Shown here: positions 36,444-49,900 of the stretch, piece by piece
Numbering within the stretch: the stretch's first letter is position 1
How the letters are laid out: the number at the start of each line of letters is the position of its first letter
Assembly (NCBI GenBank): GCA_950295325.1
Contig: OX485805.1
Coordinates: 26,587,501 to 26,651,500 of the forward strand
Origin: Polytrichum commune
Lineage: Eukaryota; Streptophyta; Polytrichopsida; Polytrichales; Polytrichaceae
Length of the DNA stretch: 64,000 nucleotides
Reading direction: 5' to 3'
Notes under the pieces: generated by a model
What the model saw: the letters and a program-made list of their open reading frames with translations, nothing else
Told to the model about the DNA's origin: nothing
Databases searched by the model: none
Translations under genes and position numbers: made by a program

Positions 36444-38359
36444 TGTGAGACCAATTTTTGGCTATCGCCCATTCGAATGAGGCAATTTTTGAAATCTGAT
36501 GATAATCATCCGGCAATTCGACTGTACCTGGCGTAGGAGAGTGACAGTTGGCGGCTATTGGCGTCAAGAATTGGTTATTGCCTCCAACCGTCTCCTCCTC
36601 CTTCGTCGTCATAAGGAGGAGGCGAGCCAGAAGAAGGCATGCTATTTTTCATTGTAGTATTAGACGTAGTCTCAAGTAGAAGCGATAGGCTTAGCGACAT
36701 AAGATCTCTGTGATAGAGTTTGAGGGCTATTAGCAACTCCATGATGGAGCAGTAGCAATAGGCATAGAAGGACTGAGTGATTCAGTTGTTAACAAATACA
36801 CTTTTGAATATTATTGAAGCAATTCTTGGATGAGCAATAGTCGTGTGAGTATGTGTTGTGTATCTTTTGGTCCTAAGTAATCATGAGACAGCGGCAATCG
36901 TCGATATCAGGGCGAGTTGTCTGGAGTCGAGTCGAGTCCTTAATGAGGGCAAGCGTTGAGATGTTTATGTTGCAGTCGGAGTGAAAGAAGTTTGAGGGCA
37001 ATTATATATTGTGAAGAATCTGGCGATAGGCCGAGAGAGAGAAATGTGATTGAGTCAAGGACTCAGAGAAGGCAAAGCCTGTTGAGGCAATAGTCTTTCT
37101 GAGGTAAAGATGTAGTTGTATGCCGGAAGGGCAATAGGCTGTAAGGTCCGAGAGCGGACACATCAGCAAGTAGTCAATTTTGTGGAAGAATGTCAGATTC
37201 TTGGCAAGTGGCCATGGAGTAAAGTCTGAGTGTGTGAGAGTATTAAGACTATTGTGAGTGGACGAGGTTTGAGCAGGCGATAAGCTGCAAGATAATCACT
37301 TACCCTGTGAGGGGGGGAGTGAAGACGAAAAGACGGCAGTAAGGCCATATTCTGAAGTCGTGGATAGAGAGACATGACCGCTGAGGGTCAAGAGATGAGT
37401 AACTCCTATGAGGGAGGTGTCGGGCAATTGGCCTAGAGCGAACTCTGTGGCGATAAGCAGAGAAGATGAGGCCCGAGCCAGAGGGCGATCGGTAGAGAAG
37501 GTGAAGTCTAAGAGAAGCCTGAGATGGACAGGGCTATCGCCGAGAGTAATTGATGGGCCATAGCCAGAGCAAAGTAGTCTGAGGGCTATAGGCATTTCCA
37601 GAGAGAGAGAGGCAGAGGAAATTACCCTGAGAGGGGATATCGCCTGGTAAACAAAATAATGACTATCGCCAGCCACTAAAGAGAGAGAGATTAAGGGATG
37701 ACGTAAGCCATGACTATGGAGTCACAATGAGAGAAGAAGCAGACCTTACCCTGTGAGATAAGATTATTGGCTTGCAAATATTGTGAATGATAGAAACTTA
37801 TTAATCAAGGGTTATAGCCTGATAAATTTATACATACCTGATGTATTGACGGAATGGATATTCTTTGAGATGTATCGCCAGGTCTATCGGAAGATGGCGG
37901 TGATGGTTACAGTCTTTTGAAGAATTGCCGATGAATGGAAGTAAGAATAATTGGAATTAATCTGAATTACATGCAAAGCCTAATTCATCACAAATAAAGA
38001 CGAAGATGGTTACTCAAAAGACGTTGCCCCGGACATGTTGTCCTGCCTATGAGTTACTTGACAATTTGCCAAGCTATTGAGCTTCACGACTGAATTAGGT
38101 CCAAGCCTTAGAGTGATAGCACCTACCTTGAAGATAGGACATACAACACTCACTACGGAACCATTACACATGAACCAATAAGGAAGAGAAAGAATGGGAT
38201 AAGTAACATTGAAGAGAGTAAAGAATGAGAATCACCCTAAAATGTTATTAAGAACCTTAATCCAATGTGACATTAACCCTTATAGACACTATCTCAGTCT
38301 TCCTGGAGACTTTGTTCCTTGGGTTTTGTTATTTTAAGCCATAGCAAAAACTTACTACA
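36444..38359 (+). mobile_element. Solo LTR of the gypsy family at 2549
   Basis: Starts TGTGAGACCAATTTTTGGC and ends AAACTTACTACA, as in the 5' LTR at 2549-4406. It is flanked by GTGGA at 36439-36443 and 38360-38364, a 5-bp target duplication. No PBS or internal sequence follows. The length is 1916 bp. The structure fits an insertion followed by LTR-LTR recombination. Confidence 0.92.
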
Positions 38360-39807
38360 GTGGAGTTGGACCTTGAAATTATAGTTGCGGGCGAAGAAGT
38401 TGAGGGATCAAGGTATATATGAGAAGGTTAGAATTGTGAGCCATCAGGTTCTTTGTCAGTGTTTTCGTGCTCACAAGTTGATGCATCGACTGAGGTTTGC
38501 TCTGAAAACTTTGGAATTAGATTGCGGTTGCAGGCTGGGTTGCACTTCCAAAATTAAATGTTTTTGGATCAACCTCCCTTAGGGACATCCGAAAATTGGG
38601 TTTGGGGAAGGTTGGCTTTGGCTTGGCTATGGCTAAAACCTCACCAAAAAACATTATAACATTAGCTGAGATTTAAAAAAAAACAAAACAAACAAAAAAA
38701 CTCGTTGTGGTGACCAATCAATGCAGGTCCATCATGTGATTGCATACATAAATCGGGAGTAAACAGGGTGGCCGGGTTGTCTAGTGATCGGTGTCATAGA
38801 CGTGGTTGCCTTGACATATTAGCAAATATAAGAAAATTAGGTAAGAATAGGGTGCTTAGAAACCCTTATGTACAAAATAATATCCTCCCAACAAAAATGT
38901 GCTTTGCCTCAAAGTGGCGGGGGTGGGGGGGTAGAACTTTAACAAGGGAGTGTGCACCCCATGCAACTAGGTTAAGTAACCATCATCATCTTGTTGAGGA
39001 TGGTAAGAGCCATCCCAAATAACCTTGAGTAGTGATGGTGGCTAGGCTAAGTTACCACAACCACCTCCTCCTCATTGAGGTTATTAAGTTGCCTCCCCAT
39101 GGGTTTATGGTTGAGTTATTCCAATCGAGTTCATACTTATGATTTCAGAGTCAAACTAGAAGCAAAAAATAACTTAACTTCACATCATGTGAATCATAAT
39201 GAAAGGAAGATGACTTTGATGTTGCCTCTCAAGTCAATTATGGTGTGCTTCATTTTTGAGTTTGTCTAAATCCCATGTGGATCATTAATACATCCCCTCA
39301 TCGAGTACAATCAACCATGGGTATTTGTCTTGCTCTTTGATTAAGAATTAATAATTTGCAATGATTGGAATCTACCAACATACGGCTGAGATACCACCTT
39401 AGGAATTTGCTGTAGAGGTTTGAACATTGTACAATAGAAATTTCTTCCCTATTCAACAACAATTCTGTTGATTTCCTCCGGAATGTGAAGTCCAAGTGTG
39501 AAGTGACTCCAAACTTGACCAAAGCCGTACGTTACTCATCCACCCATTGGTGAATCCAAGCCCAAAAAGAGAGAGAGAGGTGTAAGGTACGTGTGTCTAA
39601 TACAAAAGAGCGGACACTAGATAGACATGTGTTGAGAAGATATTAGATTACGTGCTCAAAATTTGTTAACCAATTTAATTATAGATCACTTTGTTCTCAT
39701 AACTCTAAAATAAGCGTTTAGGTTCCTTCTTTTCTAGACGCAATGATCAACATAATTGGAGGAACGTATATGGTTATTTAATAAACTCAAAGAATATCCA
39801 CTTTTAA
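38360..39807. other. Family U repeat and intergenic DNA
   Basis: 38360-38580 repeats 36290-36436 and 24355-24560. 38655-38820 matches 25800-25945. 38820-39807 shows no gene; 39540-39700 has weak R-like text (CACTAGATAGACATGTG). Confidence 0.5.
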
Positions 39808-40198
39808 TGAAAGTGAACATTGTTGAAATAATTTTATTCTTTTAATGGGTTTCTTTGATTGAAGCAATATATTGAAATCAAGGTGCAAATATAGTCAAGT
39901 GCATGAAGGAATATAACATGGAGTTTATATTGGTGTATATACCCATCATTTCTACACATGATTACATTTTCTTTCTCAAATTGTGTTACACACAAGTTAG
40001 GCTAATATATAGAAAATTAAGAATATATCAATGAATGTCTATGTCTTCCCCCCATGGTAAGTGTCATGAAAGTTTCCTCTCATACGTACATAGGTGCATT
40101 GATGATGAGTACAATCGCAACTACAACTAAAATTACGTCATCAACTAAGATGCAAAGCATAATAATTGAAGGTGGTCATGATGGTTGTAGTATAGGCC
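39808..40198 (+). repeat. Segment S, uninterrupted copy (empty site for the gypsy insertion)
   Basis: Paralogue of 2166-2548. It continues through ATAGGCCT into TTATTTTATTC with no LTR, so it records the pre-insertion sequence. Confidence 0.8.
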
Positions 40199-41716
40199 TT
40201 TATTTTATTCTATTATCAGTCAAGTACTCTTACGGAAAACTATACGCCAAAACCAACAAATTGTTTGCATCATCACGTGGGTCAATTTATAATGTCAAAT
40301 GCACTCTTCAACTACAAACTACCCCTTGTATGTAAACACAAAGAAATCCTAATTTATGAGTGATGGTGTGCCCAAACCACAACTAGAACCCTATAGTAGC
40401 TTGGTAGTTTTGTCAATTTGGTAAACAACCCTACAAACAACCATTTGAGTGTTTGCTTCATAAATCAAGGAAGTGTGAGGAGTTGTAAAAGTTTTGGTTT
40501 GATGTCGAGTGTGGCGTGAGCATGGGGAAGGTTTTCTAATTACTCGTTGACAAACTTTACACAAGAAACCATAAGTATCTTCACTCCACACTACGGATCA
40601 AACTAACATGAAGGATGATACTTGAGCACAAATCCACCTTACAACCTACAATCCAATGCTCAAATCTACTTCATGGTTTCACCTTGTTGTGTAAACGCAA
40701 AACAAATTTTGTCAATGGTTCAAGATGGACCCAAACCACGATCACAAGCAATTGAGTAATTTACCTACTAGTCAATGTTATCATCTTCAATTGTCATTGA
40801 CAAACTATACTACAAAATCCATAAATTGTTTGTCAACATTCCACGGGATAATATTGCACCAACAAGAGGAATGGTAATTGAGTTTAAATCCGCTCTTCAA
40901 CTACAATTCCACCTCATATGTAAAGACAACAAGATCATGGTTTATAATTGAAGGTGGACTCGAACCACAACCGCTTGAGTAAAGTCCTTAGTTGTGTGGA
41001 AACGATGGTCATGCACACCATCAAGCAAGGAATTAGGGAATACAAGTTATGGTTGAGCAAGTTTTGAGGAGCTGGTGACTTTGGTTTTCGTACCATGTTA
41101 CTCTTAAACAAACTCAACACTCTCAAGTCCATAAATTGTTTATCACTGCACTTAATATGATAGTTAGCGTGTGATTATATTTAATGTTGGTACCACCCTA
41201 TCGTACTGTACACTAATTTTTAGTTCCTTGACAATTAGTGTTACAAGAAATGCTAGAACTCTCCTTTTATCATTGTTATTTTTTTTCTTTTCCATATCCT
41301 TACTAATAGTAAATTCAAACATGTCACTTCCACATATCACCATAGTTGCTATTTAGTGTTTGAGTTTGCATTAAACGTTACTTACTTTCATAAGGTTATT
41401 GACATTTAGTGTATGCGCTCGTATTTAGTGTATCAAACACTAGATATCATATTTACTGTACTTCATGGATTGCACCAACAGGAGGGATGTTAATTGAGAT
41501 CAATTTCACTCTTCAACTATGGAGAGAGGGAATGATGACATATGAGCATACATCCAACATGGACGCCTTGAAAAAGTATGTGTTCCGTAGGTTACCATTT
41601 CTAGTTGATTTAACCCCCAACTTAGCTTTAAAAACCTCAATTGTCTTGTCGGAGTAATATGGAATGAATCAACCACAAACTTATAAACTGTCAAGCTTTT
41701 ATGTTGAATGGATGAG

Positions 41717-41752
<36 letters not shown>

Positions 41753-42780
41753 ACCAAGTCCACCTCGTATGTGAAGAGAAATTTGATTAAAACTCCTAGT
41801 TGGTGGTTGAGGATGGACCAAAATCATAACCACTAGCACTTGTGTATAGTAACTTACGTAACATTACATAGCTCCTTGGTTGCATTTTCGTGGGACTCGG
41901 TACCACATGAGCATACCTCTCCTCCAATTCTAAAATTCTTTGTTTAGGAGGAGCACGCAGGCTGTGTACTGGGAGCTTTTCGACAAGCTATCGTAAATTA
42001 CCAAAGATTTTTCTTTTGAAATGGAATGCCTCTTATCTTCAGAAGGAGACCATCATGTAGTAGCTGATTCTTATTGATGTAATGTCAACAGCGGACCTAC
42101 ACCCCAACCCAAGTGAGGGTCGAAATACGGGGGCTACAGCACAATAAGTAAGTTCATCAAGCAAGTGGTGCCAACGAGTGATTTTTTTTTAAAATAAAAT
42201 AAAATAATTTTTTTCTTATTGTCTTATTTTCTTATTCTTATTCTTATTCTTTTATTTATTTTTTCTTTTATTTTTTCGGTTGGAAGTGATGTCGAGGTGT
42301 GGCGAGCCGTTGATGAAATTCGATTCTGTTAGCGGGCCAAGTCAAACGTGGAGACTGAGTCGGAGTTGGAAAGAAGAAAGTTGCACTCTCGTCCACCGCA
42401 TTTCACACACAAACGTACTCTCGTCAAAGAAGTCCATTTTTTATTTTTAACTTTTTTTATTTTTAACTTTTTATTTTTTTATTTTTTATATAAATGCACC
42501 GGCTTCACATCCTCCAGTTTCCCACTTCAACCGGACTTTTTGACAAAACCAACCGACCGCCATTACACTAAATACCACTTCTCCCCGGACATTGCATCAA
42601 TCGCTCTGTCAGCAGAATCTAGGCCCCCCGTAGATTTCAGCAGCCCTCAACTGCCGGGGAGCTGACCTCCTACGGGTTGCCTGTCCAGCCCAGCCCCTGA
42701 CTATTCACATGCCATCTCATCCTCTGATCGGGGAGAACCGGCAGTTACTCACAGATGAAGCGGAATAACCGGAATAAGAT
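40199..42780. repeat. Degenerate tandem-like repeats and simple-sequence DNA
   Basis: 40236-41160 holds loosely repeated blocks of roughly 270-330 bp with shared phrases (AATCCATAAATTGTTTGTCA, CTCTTCAACTACAA, CCAAACCACAA); a further echo is at 41470-41530. A (CT)n tract lies at about 41718-41750 and T-rich low-complexity DNA at 42180-42490. The ORF at 42348-42665 is not convincing. No gene is seen. Confidence 0.55.
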
Positions 42781-43345
42781 TGAGGAATAACCGGTTGGAG
42801 TTGAAGACTGCTGGAAAATGACCCATCATTTTATGAGGAGCTTATAGAATATACCTGAAATTAACAATATAGGAAAACCGGAGGATGTCAACATGTAACC
42901 ATTGGGCTTGCAAACACTAAGGATCTCAACCGATTAGTATGCTCAAAGGTGGGTATGTAATTTCTCAAGGTGGGTTGTTTGATGTGACCCACTCTTAACT
43001 AGAAATATGGGAAGGTCCAATGTACCCAGGGGGTGGACTCTTCATGGGAACCTTAAATGACGTGCGTGGGTCGTTGTTCAATTAAACCCCCTATATACGA
43101 GAAATTTATAGAGGAAATCGTATGTAAACATGCTAAAAACATGTGAAAAATGAACTCATGTGTTTATACTAAGCTTTTCAATTTCATGTGATAAATGCCT
43201 CTATTACATATACAAACTATACATCATGACTTAAGTGATCCTTTATTATATACAAAATCCACTTTCACTTTTCCGAAGAGAAAGTCGTTGAATGTTTTCC
43301 ATTCATAGCATGTAACTCAATGATTGTACCAAACAAACAACAAGC
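42781..43345 (+). repeat. R-family fragments joined end to end
   Basis: 42781-42950 equals the 17370-17530 segment (GAGGAATAACCGGTTGGAG). From 42955 the text jumps to the R landmark CTCAAGGTGGGTTGTTTG and follows 13730-14090. The order differs from copies A and B, so this is a rearranged copy. Confidence 0.7.
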
Positions 43346-43369
43346 CACTCAAGGCCGAGGCCCCTCCGT

Positions 43370-43640
43370 TGGTGGGAGGAGGCCCCTCGTAGGAGAGGCG
43401 GTTCATTTCATGATCGGCGACTCAATAACAAAAATAAATAATTAAACGAACAACTTAGATTGAGATCCTCGAGGTAGATCTTCACGCATCCTCATCCAAA
43501 AAGCACAATTTAGATTGTTTACAATGGGCGTCCATTTTAAGCTAACTTATGATTAGCTTAATCCAACTCCTTTGGGATATCCCACTTACATTTTGAGGTG
43601 GCTCCAGGGAGGGTGAAGCCAATGATTTCAACTAGGTTTG
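43370..43640 (-). repeat. Inverted copy of 31380-31720
   Basis: Reverse complement of the 31.4-31.7 kb segment: CCCCTCGTAGGAGAGGCGG, TCCTCATCCAAAAA and TATCCCACTTACATTTTGA match. No clear terminal repeats or target duplication were found, so the type is undefined; a short non-autonomous element is possible. Confidence 0.6.
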
Positions 43641-45085
43641 TCCATGATATCTACATATGTGTGTTCATCTGAAACTTTGTTTTATATTGAACGGTTGAAA
43701 ATCACTTCCAATATCTAGTTATTAAGATAGGATTATTGTATTAGCAGGAACCTTGAGTGACCCAAAAACGACCCCTCTGTTCTATTTTGATGTACACCAT
43801 CGTCATGTCCTTTGAACTGAAATGCTCGATTATAAATAGTTGGATGCACATCTTTGTAGATCACACCACTTTAGATATTAGGAGTGCATCTACATCTATT
43901 TATCTATTGTCTATAATAGAAATATGTTATCATCACATCATGAAGAGCTTAAGTAGGTGGGTGTCGATCAAGTTAATTTCCTTCAAAAATTTCCTTTGTT
44001 TGAAATCCGGATTGTCCAAATTATAGGCGGGTAAATACTCTTTTTGATTCCACAACACAATTAACTCCTACATCGGCTGCTTGTTTAATTGTCAAAGGAC
44101 TTAGGGCCCCATCAACCTGCCAAAGACTCGGAACTCATGAGCATACACCCTAAAAAATTCTCAAATTCAACAGGAGATAATAACTACAATAGTGCAATAT
44201 ACAATGTTGGTACCATGTATTGTTGTTTCTACATTTGCATCCCCTACTTGCAAAATTTGAAGTTTTGGAGTATATGAAGTCCTCCAATGTATCACCACAA
44301 CCATGTATCACAGTCCCATGTAGAACATACTAGTTTAGAGTGTTTCTCCCACAAAAGGTAGTGGTGAAGTACCCCTATTTCAAAATGTGGAAACTTCCGC
44401 CGCAAAACATTCACTTGTATACAAATATAAACAATGATCACTTGAGGGAGAGCAATTGCCTGTGGTCAAGACATAGACTTGAAACAAAGATCTTGTCATG
44501 TCACATCTTCTTTTAAAATAGACAATTAAGAAGAAAGTAAAGCCAAATCGGGCATGACTACAAAGGTGCACAACTCCTATTTAATGGTCTATTGTCATTT
44601 GGATAATAAGAGGAATATGCAAGTCCCAATTGCTTTTAGAATGATCTTTTCTCTAGAGGGCCATTGTAGTAAGCGGCGGGCGTTCACCTCCCCGCTTTTT
44701 GGATATGAAGCGCCTCTTGCTTGGTCAAAATTGAAATTGTTTCAAGCGAAGTTGTTTGATGATGATAGTGGATTTTCCACTAACCCAAAAATATGGTTTT
44801 TATATATATATATATATTTATTTAAAATTAGCCCTGGTTCTTTTGTATGTTCATCAATAACATCCATAGCTTCCATCAACTATTCATTAGGAAACATAAG
44901 CCAAGGTGTAGCACAATATGGTAGAGACTCAGTTTTTAACTAAGCTCCCATCATCTAGCATCTGACCGTTATATTCCAAGGACCCGCATTGTTGAGTAAT
45001 GTTATGACTATTGCGTTGCTTATATACAATGTTATTCTGAACACAACTAAACAAATGTGCCTTCCAAGGTCTTCCTCAACAAAAA
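43641..45085. other. Intergenic DNA without a recognisable feature
   Basis: AT-rich. A short (TA)n tract lies at about 44803-44817. ORFs at 43757-44026 and 44554-44943 have no family pattern I can name. Confidence 0.4.
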
Positions 45086-45423
45086 TCAACAAATTATCAC
45101 AACCTTCTGCGGAAGACTCTTTGGCCAATTGTTTGCCCAGGCTGCAATGATACTATTATAACTGGAAGGAAGACTATAGACGATTTTAGTAATCAATATT
45201 TCTTCAGGGACTGGCTGTCCCAAATCTTTGAGTAAGTTTCCCATACTCATCACTTTGTTTATGTGTGTGTTGATAGAATCACCTATACCCATTTTGTATT
45301 CAAAGAAACTGTTCTGGGTCATATAGATGTTTTCTTTTGATTTCTGTTGGTAGAATGCGCAGAGGGTTGCCCACATGCATGCTGCAGTTGAGCAGTTTAT
45401 ACATTTATCTTCCCCTGTTATCC
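45086..45423 (-). pseudogene. Ty1/copia Gag (UBN2-type) fragment
   Basis: On the minus strand the open frame reads MWATLCAFYQQKSKENIYM, then FFEYKMGIGDSINTHINKV, MSMGNLLKDLGQPVPEEIL and KIVYSLPSSYNSIIAAWAN. This is the classic copia gag pattern (W..L...Y, hydrophobic helix, LPxSY). The frame is open back to about 45423 without an ATG near the family start. At the 3' end it hits a stop, while a neighbouring frame continues DNLLIFVEEDLGRH, so there is a frameshift. No zinc knuckle, integrase or LTR is recognisable nearby. Confidence 0.8.
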
Positions 45424-46724
45424 GTGGTTATTTTCCCTTCCAAGGCTGTTGAGTTGTTCCTCAATAGCAAATAAAGGACCTTGAGTGCGTCTTTACAGTA
45501 TTAAAGTGATTGCAACGGAGGTATACAAGTCAAGTGATTCTTAGCTCATTCTTCACACTATACAAGTCACTATTTTAACGTAGCATCGTCTGCTCAGAAG
45601 GTACTTACCAAAGAGCAGAAGTGATGTAGGCAACTTTGACCGTTTTTCCAATACTTGTATTGGATTAATTGAGTGACTGAGGGAGATCCAACTTGCTGAC
45701 ATTCTTTATCCCAAAAACTCCCCTGCCTCGACCTTCCAAAGACTAATTGGAAAATTAGTCTTTAGCCAGTAGCAGAAACTGAAACGCAGAACTGGAGGGA
45801 TAGGTAAAAGTAACGAAATGAAAACCATTGGACAGTTTGCGACAGAGTCTTCACAGTGTTCGACTCAAAAGTCATTATTGACTCACTTATCCGCAGATCA
45901 ACAGAGTCCTTCCACCTTCCAAAAGGTGATCACAGGCGTCCGGAAGCCGCAGCCAGCAATAAGTAATACTGCGGGGATGAGGAGCGAGCTTTAGGCTTAA
46001 TTTTCAGAACAAAATAGCAGTAGCATCCCTCGGCTGCCTGATGTAATCCTCTTTTGATCGGAGAAATACGACGTCCTCCTAGTCCTCCTCCTCCTCCTCC
46101 TGGAGCGATGTCTCAACGACTACCAAGATCCAAAAACGTAACGAAGCTGGCCGCAGAGCAGTCTGTATTCTTCTCCCCTTCTACACCAATCCTTTTGCGC
46201 CTTCCAACAACCACACCCTGCTCATCATCACCAAAAAACGATACTTACTGCGAGAGTCGCACTCTGAAGAGAAAGACGACCATTACTGGCACCATACACC
46301 GTGGAAAGGGCTCGGATTGCACCACACCAGATCATAAGTTGCAATAAGGAAGAAGCTCATGCGCAAATTCTGGTGCATGTTTTCAGGCATTTCCGTGCAA
46401 CACTCGCCACTCGCACGACACAATCTTTGGGGCGGTCGAGAAATTGTTGTTGACACGATTGGACATCACATCCGAGGAAAGGCAGCGTCTTTGGGGGCTT
46501 GTTGATCCTGCGAAGCTTAGCCCGGCCGTGAATGAGAGGGCCTTGAACAACCCTCCAACTTGCAAATCGCTCACCGAACCTACCTGCAGGAAAGTGAGAT
46601 TGATGGCTCCGAAATCTCCGAACACACAGTCTGACCCTAGCCCTAACGTGGTTGAGGTGACGTGGCCACCTCACATGCCTGCATTTTGGGAAAGGCTTAT
46701 AAGCCTCCTCCTCGAAGATAAGAG
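45424..46724. other. Intergenic DNA with unassigned ORFs
   Basis: 46054-46347 (plus) encodes a proline-rich start (PPSPPPPPPG over a CCTCCT repeat) and 46444-46782 (plus) encodes MLLTRLDITSEERQRLWGL onward. On the minus strand 46357-46767 is also open. This stretch is more GC-rich than its surroundings, which lengthens chance ORFs. I see no known domain and do not call a gene. Confidence 0.35.
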
Positions 46725-49700
46725 CACACACAATAAGGGTGAGTTTCTGTGTAGGCCGCTCGCCCACCTCATTCCAGTGTGAATAAGAACAAACACGCCC
46801 ATATGCAAATGGAACCTGGTGGGGTAGGGTTCATATGTGCCAACATGCTACTCCCATCTTCTCAAATTTGGCCCGCCTACTAACCTCCTCCTCCCGGTTA
46901 CCGAGGATGGAGTTCTAGACCATCATTGGTTCTCTCGAGTCATCAATTGGTCTTAATTCTTTAGCGACCGACACTTGTAGGTTAAAAGATTCTTTAGTGG
47001 GCTTAACATGACAATCTATCGGCTTGTGTCAATAGCCCTCCACATTCTAGCAGACTACCCGAATGTGGTTGGATTGCGGCTTGTGCTTAACTACATGTGA
47101 ATACCTCCGACCAACTATTATCCATAATCTAGTGGGCAACGGCCTACATGGAAACTCACCCTAACTTAGCCACAATCTAAAGAGCATAACTAAAGGAAAC
47201 TTGTGAGAGCTCCAAGAGCCTTTGGTTTGTAAAAACCTAGAACCCAAATCTAACCTAACAACAGGATGCATGGCAGTCATTGAGGACTATGCCCATATGA
47301 AAACAATGGACGTAAATGTGAAGTCGATGAAACTTACATGTCTATATTTAATATTCTCTCTCAACTCTAGGGCCCTCTTTTGGATATCTACCTTTGCTTC
47401 ATTAAATATAATAGCCTTTTTAGATGTTCACGTTTTTGGCGCACAAAACATTTAACAACCAACTAACTCAAACAAATCTCCCTCTAAACAATAGTTTTTG
47501 TCAATACCAACTGTTCAAAACCCCAATATGGAGCTATAACGTTAGCAATTCCAAGCGAAGAGGAAGGCATACAACCCATGCAATTTGTGGATTCAAGGGA
47601 ATAAGCATGAATCGCCAATACCCATACCCGTTCACACCCTCTTCTACAAGACTTACGCAATTTGGCAACATTATTGGCCTTGTATCCAATTTCATGGAGA
47701 CCCATGTATTTTACCTACATATTCCCCAAGGCACCTATTCATATTTTTTTCCCTATAATTCATCCACAATATAAATCCATATATTCGAGGTATGTATATT
47801 TTGACAAAGTCTATTACACATACTACCAAATCTTACATGGTGGTGGATTTATGGGGTTGTATCTTTGTACTTGTGGAGTTCAAAACTAAAGACTAAGTGC
47901 ACCCCCCAAGCATCAGAATGGTCATGGAGGGCAATGAAGCCGTTGCCTCCACCTCCCTCTCCATTCCCATCAAACACAAACAATACATTGATCGTCAATT
48001 TTTTCTCCAAACTTTTGGACCACCTTTTACACCTCTACCTCTACTTTTGAAATCTCAGTAGCATTCTAGTTCTAGAGACTATAATCAGATTTTGCCTCTC
48101 CTTCATGTATTATGTTCATTAATGCCTCAAGGAAAACCCTTTTCTACACTAACGGTAGTTTGTACATGGCATGAAGAGTGCATCCTAGTTGTGAAGCCTA
48201 CTTACCTTATTATCTTTCTTCTCTTAATGTGGGCCTTTTGTTTTTGAGCTAATTATTTATTGCACCAATTATCTCCTATCCAAATATTAAGAAGCTAAGC
48301 ACTCTTTGACAACAAAGTCCAAACTCTTGAATATGAGGAGAAATCGTGTCATGAGCATCCGCTTTAGCTACCAAATTGTGGTTGGGAGACTTTGTACACT
48401 CCTTGTTGGCACACTAGCCTTCTTGGTTGCCGAGCACATTTGTTGATGTGGTCTTTGTGAAAGTAATGAACAACTTGATCTTAAGTATTGTTTTCTTTAT
48501 TCTCAAAGCCACTTTGAATGGCAAGAGCATTGACAATATATCCTCTCAATTGGCAGTATTGAGATTATGTTAGGTTTACCTAGAGAGAAACTTGAACGAA
48601 ACACACTTGAGTGTCAACCAAGCTTGTATGGGCCCCACGGGTTGCACGATGGGAGCATGGAGTGGGAGTGACTTGCGGCAATGTCATGGTGTTGGCTTTT
48701 GGCCGCTTCGAGGTTTGTTACCAAGTGCTCTTATTGACCAAGCAAAACCTTAACATAACAGTGAAGGCATTGGTTGCGCCTCTCTCCTACAATGCCCAAG
48801 TCTTTAGCGTAATATAGTTCTTCATTACGGTTTGTATTGGGTAACAATCACCAAGACTAGTGTGGGTCATTCAATTTCATAACTCCCATGCGCCATGAAT
48901 TCTTCCAATGCACAATCACAATGTGCCAAAATAGACGTGTTTCATAATTTTGACATATTGTGGTTGTTGATGAGCGCATTGTTGCACTTGAAAATGGTGG
49001 CACTAGTAATATCATAGTGTAAAGAAATTTAGCATCACATTCACTATTTCCCACCCCTCACTATTAGCCCACCTTCACTACTTGGGATATTTACTGTAGA
49101 CCAAAACCTTCAAATATTTACTAAGATAAGTGGGTATAACTAAACTATCCTCGTAAATGGACACCTATGTTTGAGTGACATGTGGTAATGTGTGGATCTA
49201 AGAATGGATATAAAAAAACATGTGTCTCAACAAAATTGGAGTACGTGCTCAAAAGTTGTTCACCATTCTTAGTTCAATAGAGAACATAAGTGGAGAGATC
49301 CATATGTTCATCTAATGAGGAAAACAATCTTCACTTGACAATGAATAAGATGTTCATACGAGCTCAGTATATCATGAGGAAAATGGCTATGGACACGATT
49401 TGAGTTTCCTAAATATCTCCCACTAGTTGCGTGTTTTCATCCCTCCAAGAAGATGAGAAAAGTGTGTGCTTAAGACCCGCTCACCAAAATGACTTAAGCG
49501 TGTAACAAAATACGAGCTCGAGAAAGATCTAGTCATAGAGGAAGGACGCATGAAGCTGCACTGGAGATGGATGATAGTCACTCCATAGTTATATCCACAA
49601 ACGCATCCATCCATTGCTGGACTCATTCTGTTGGGATTGGCCGTGAAGTGTAGGAGCATTTGAGTTGGAGTTCAAGACTGAGGGAAAATGACCCATCATT

Positions 49701-49900
49701 TTATGAGCAGCTTATAGAATATACCTGAAATTAACAATCTAGGAAAACCGGAGGATGTCAACATGTAACCGGTTGGGCTTGGAAACACTAAGGATCTCAA
49801 CCGATTATGAATGCCCTAAAATCTCTGCTCCACTCCAGCCCCGTGAATTTCCACATTCAAACGTAGCATCCTCTCGTCTGGCATCCGACATGAAACCACT
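46725..49900 (+). repeat. R segment, duplication copy B
   Basis: Partner of 14085-17640. Lacks the 405-bp MITE (empty site CTCTTAATGTGGG near 48222). The short ORFs are repeat text shared with copy A. Confidence 0.88.

Noticed and set aside
42348-42665. 105-codon ORF
   Set aside because: Runs through T-rich low-complexity DNA (poly-F/L) with no recognisable pattern.
46357-46782. Overlapping ORFs on both strands
   Set aside because: The locally higher GC content lengthens chance frames; no motif, splice support or paralogue is seen.
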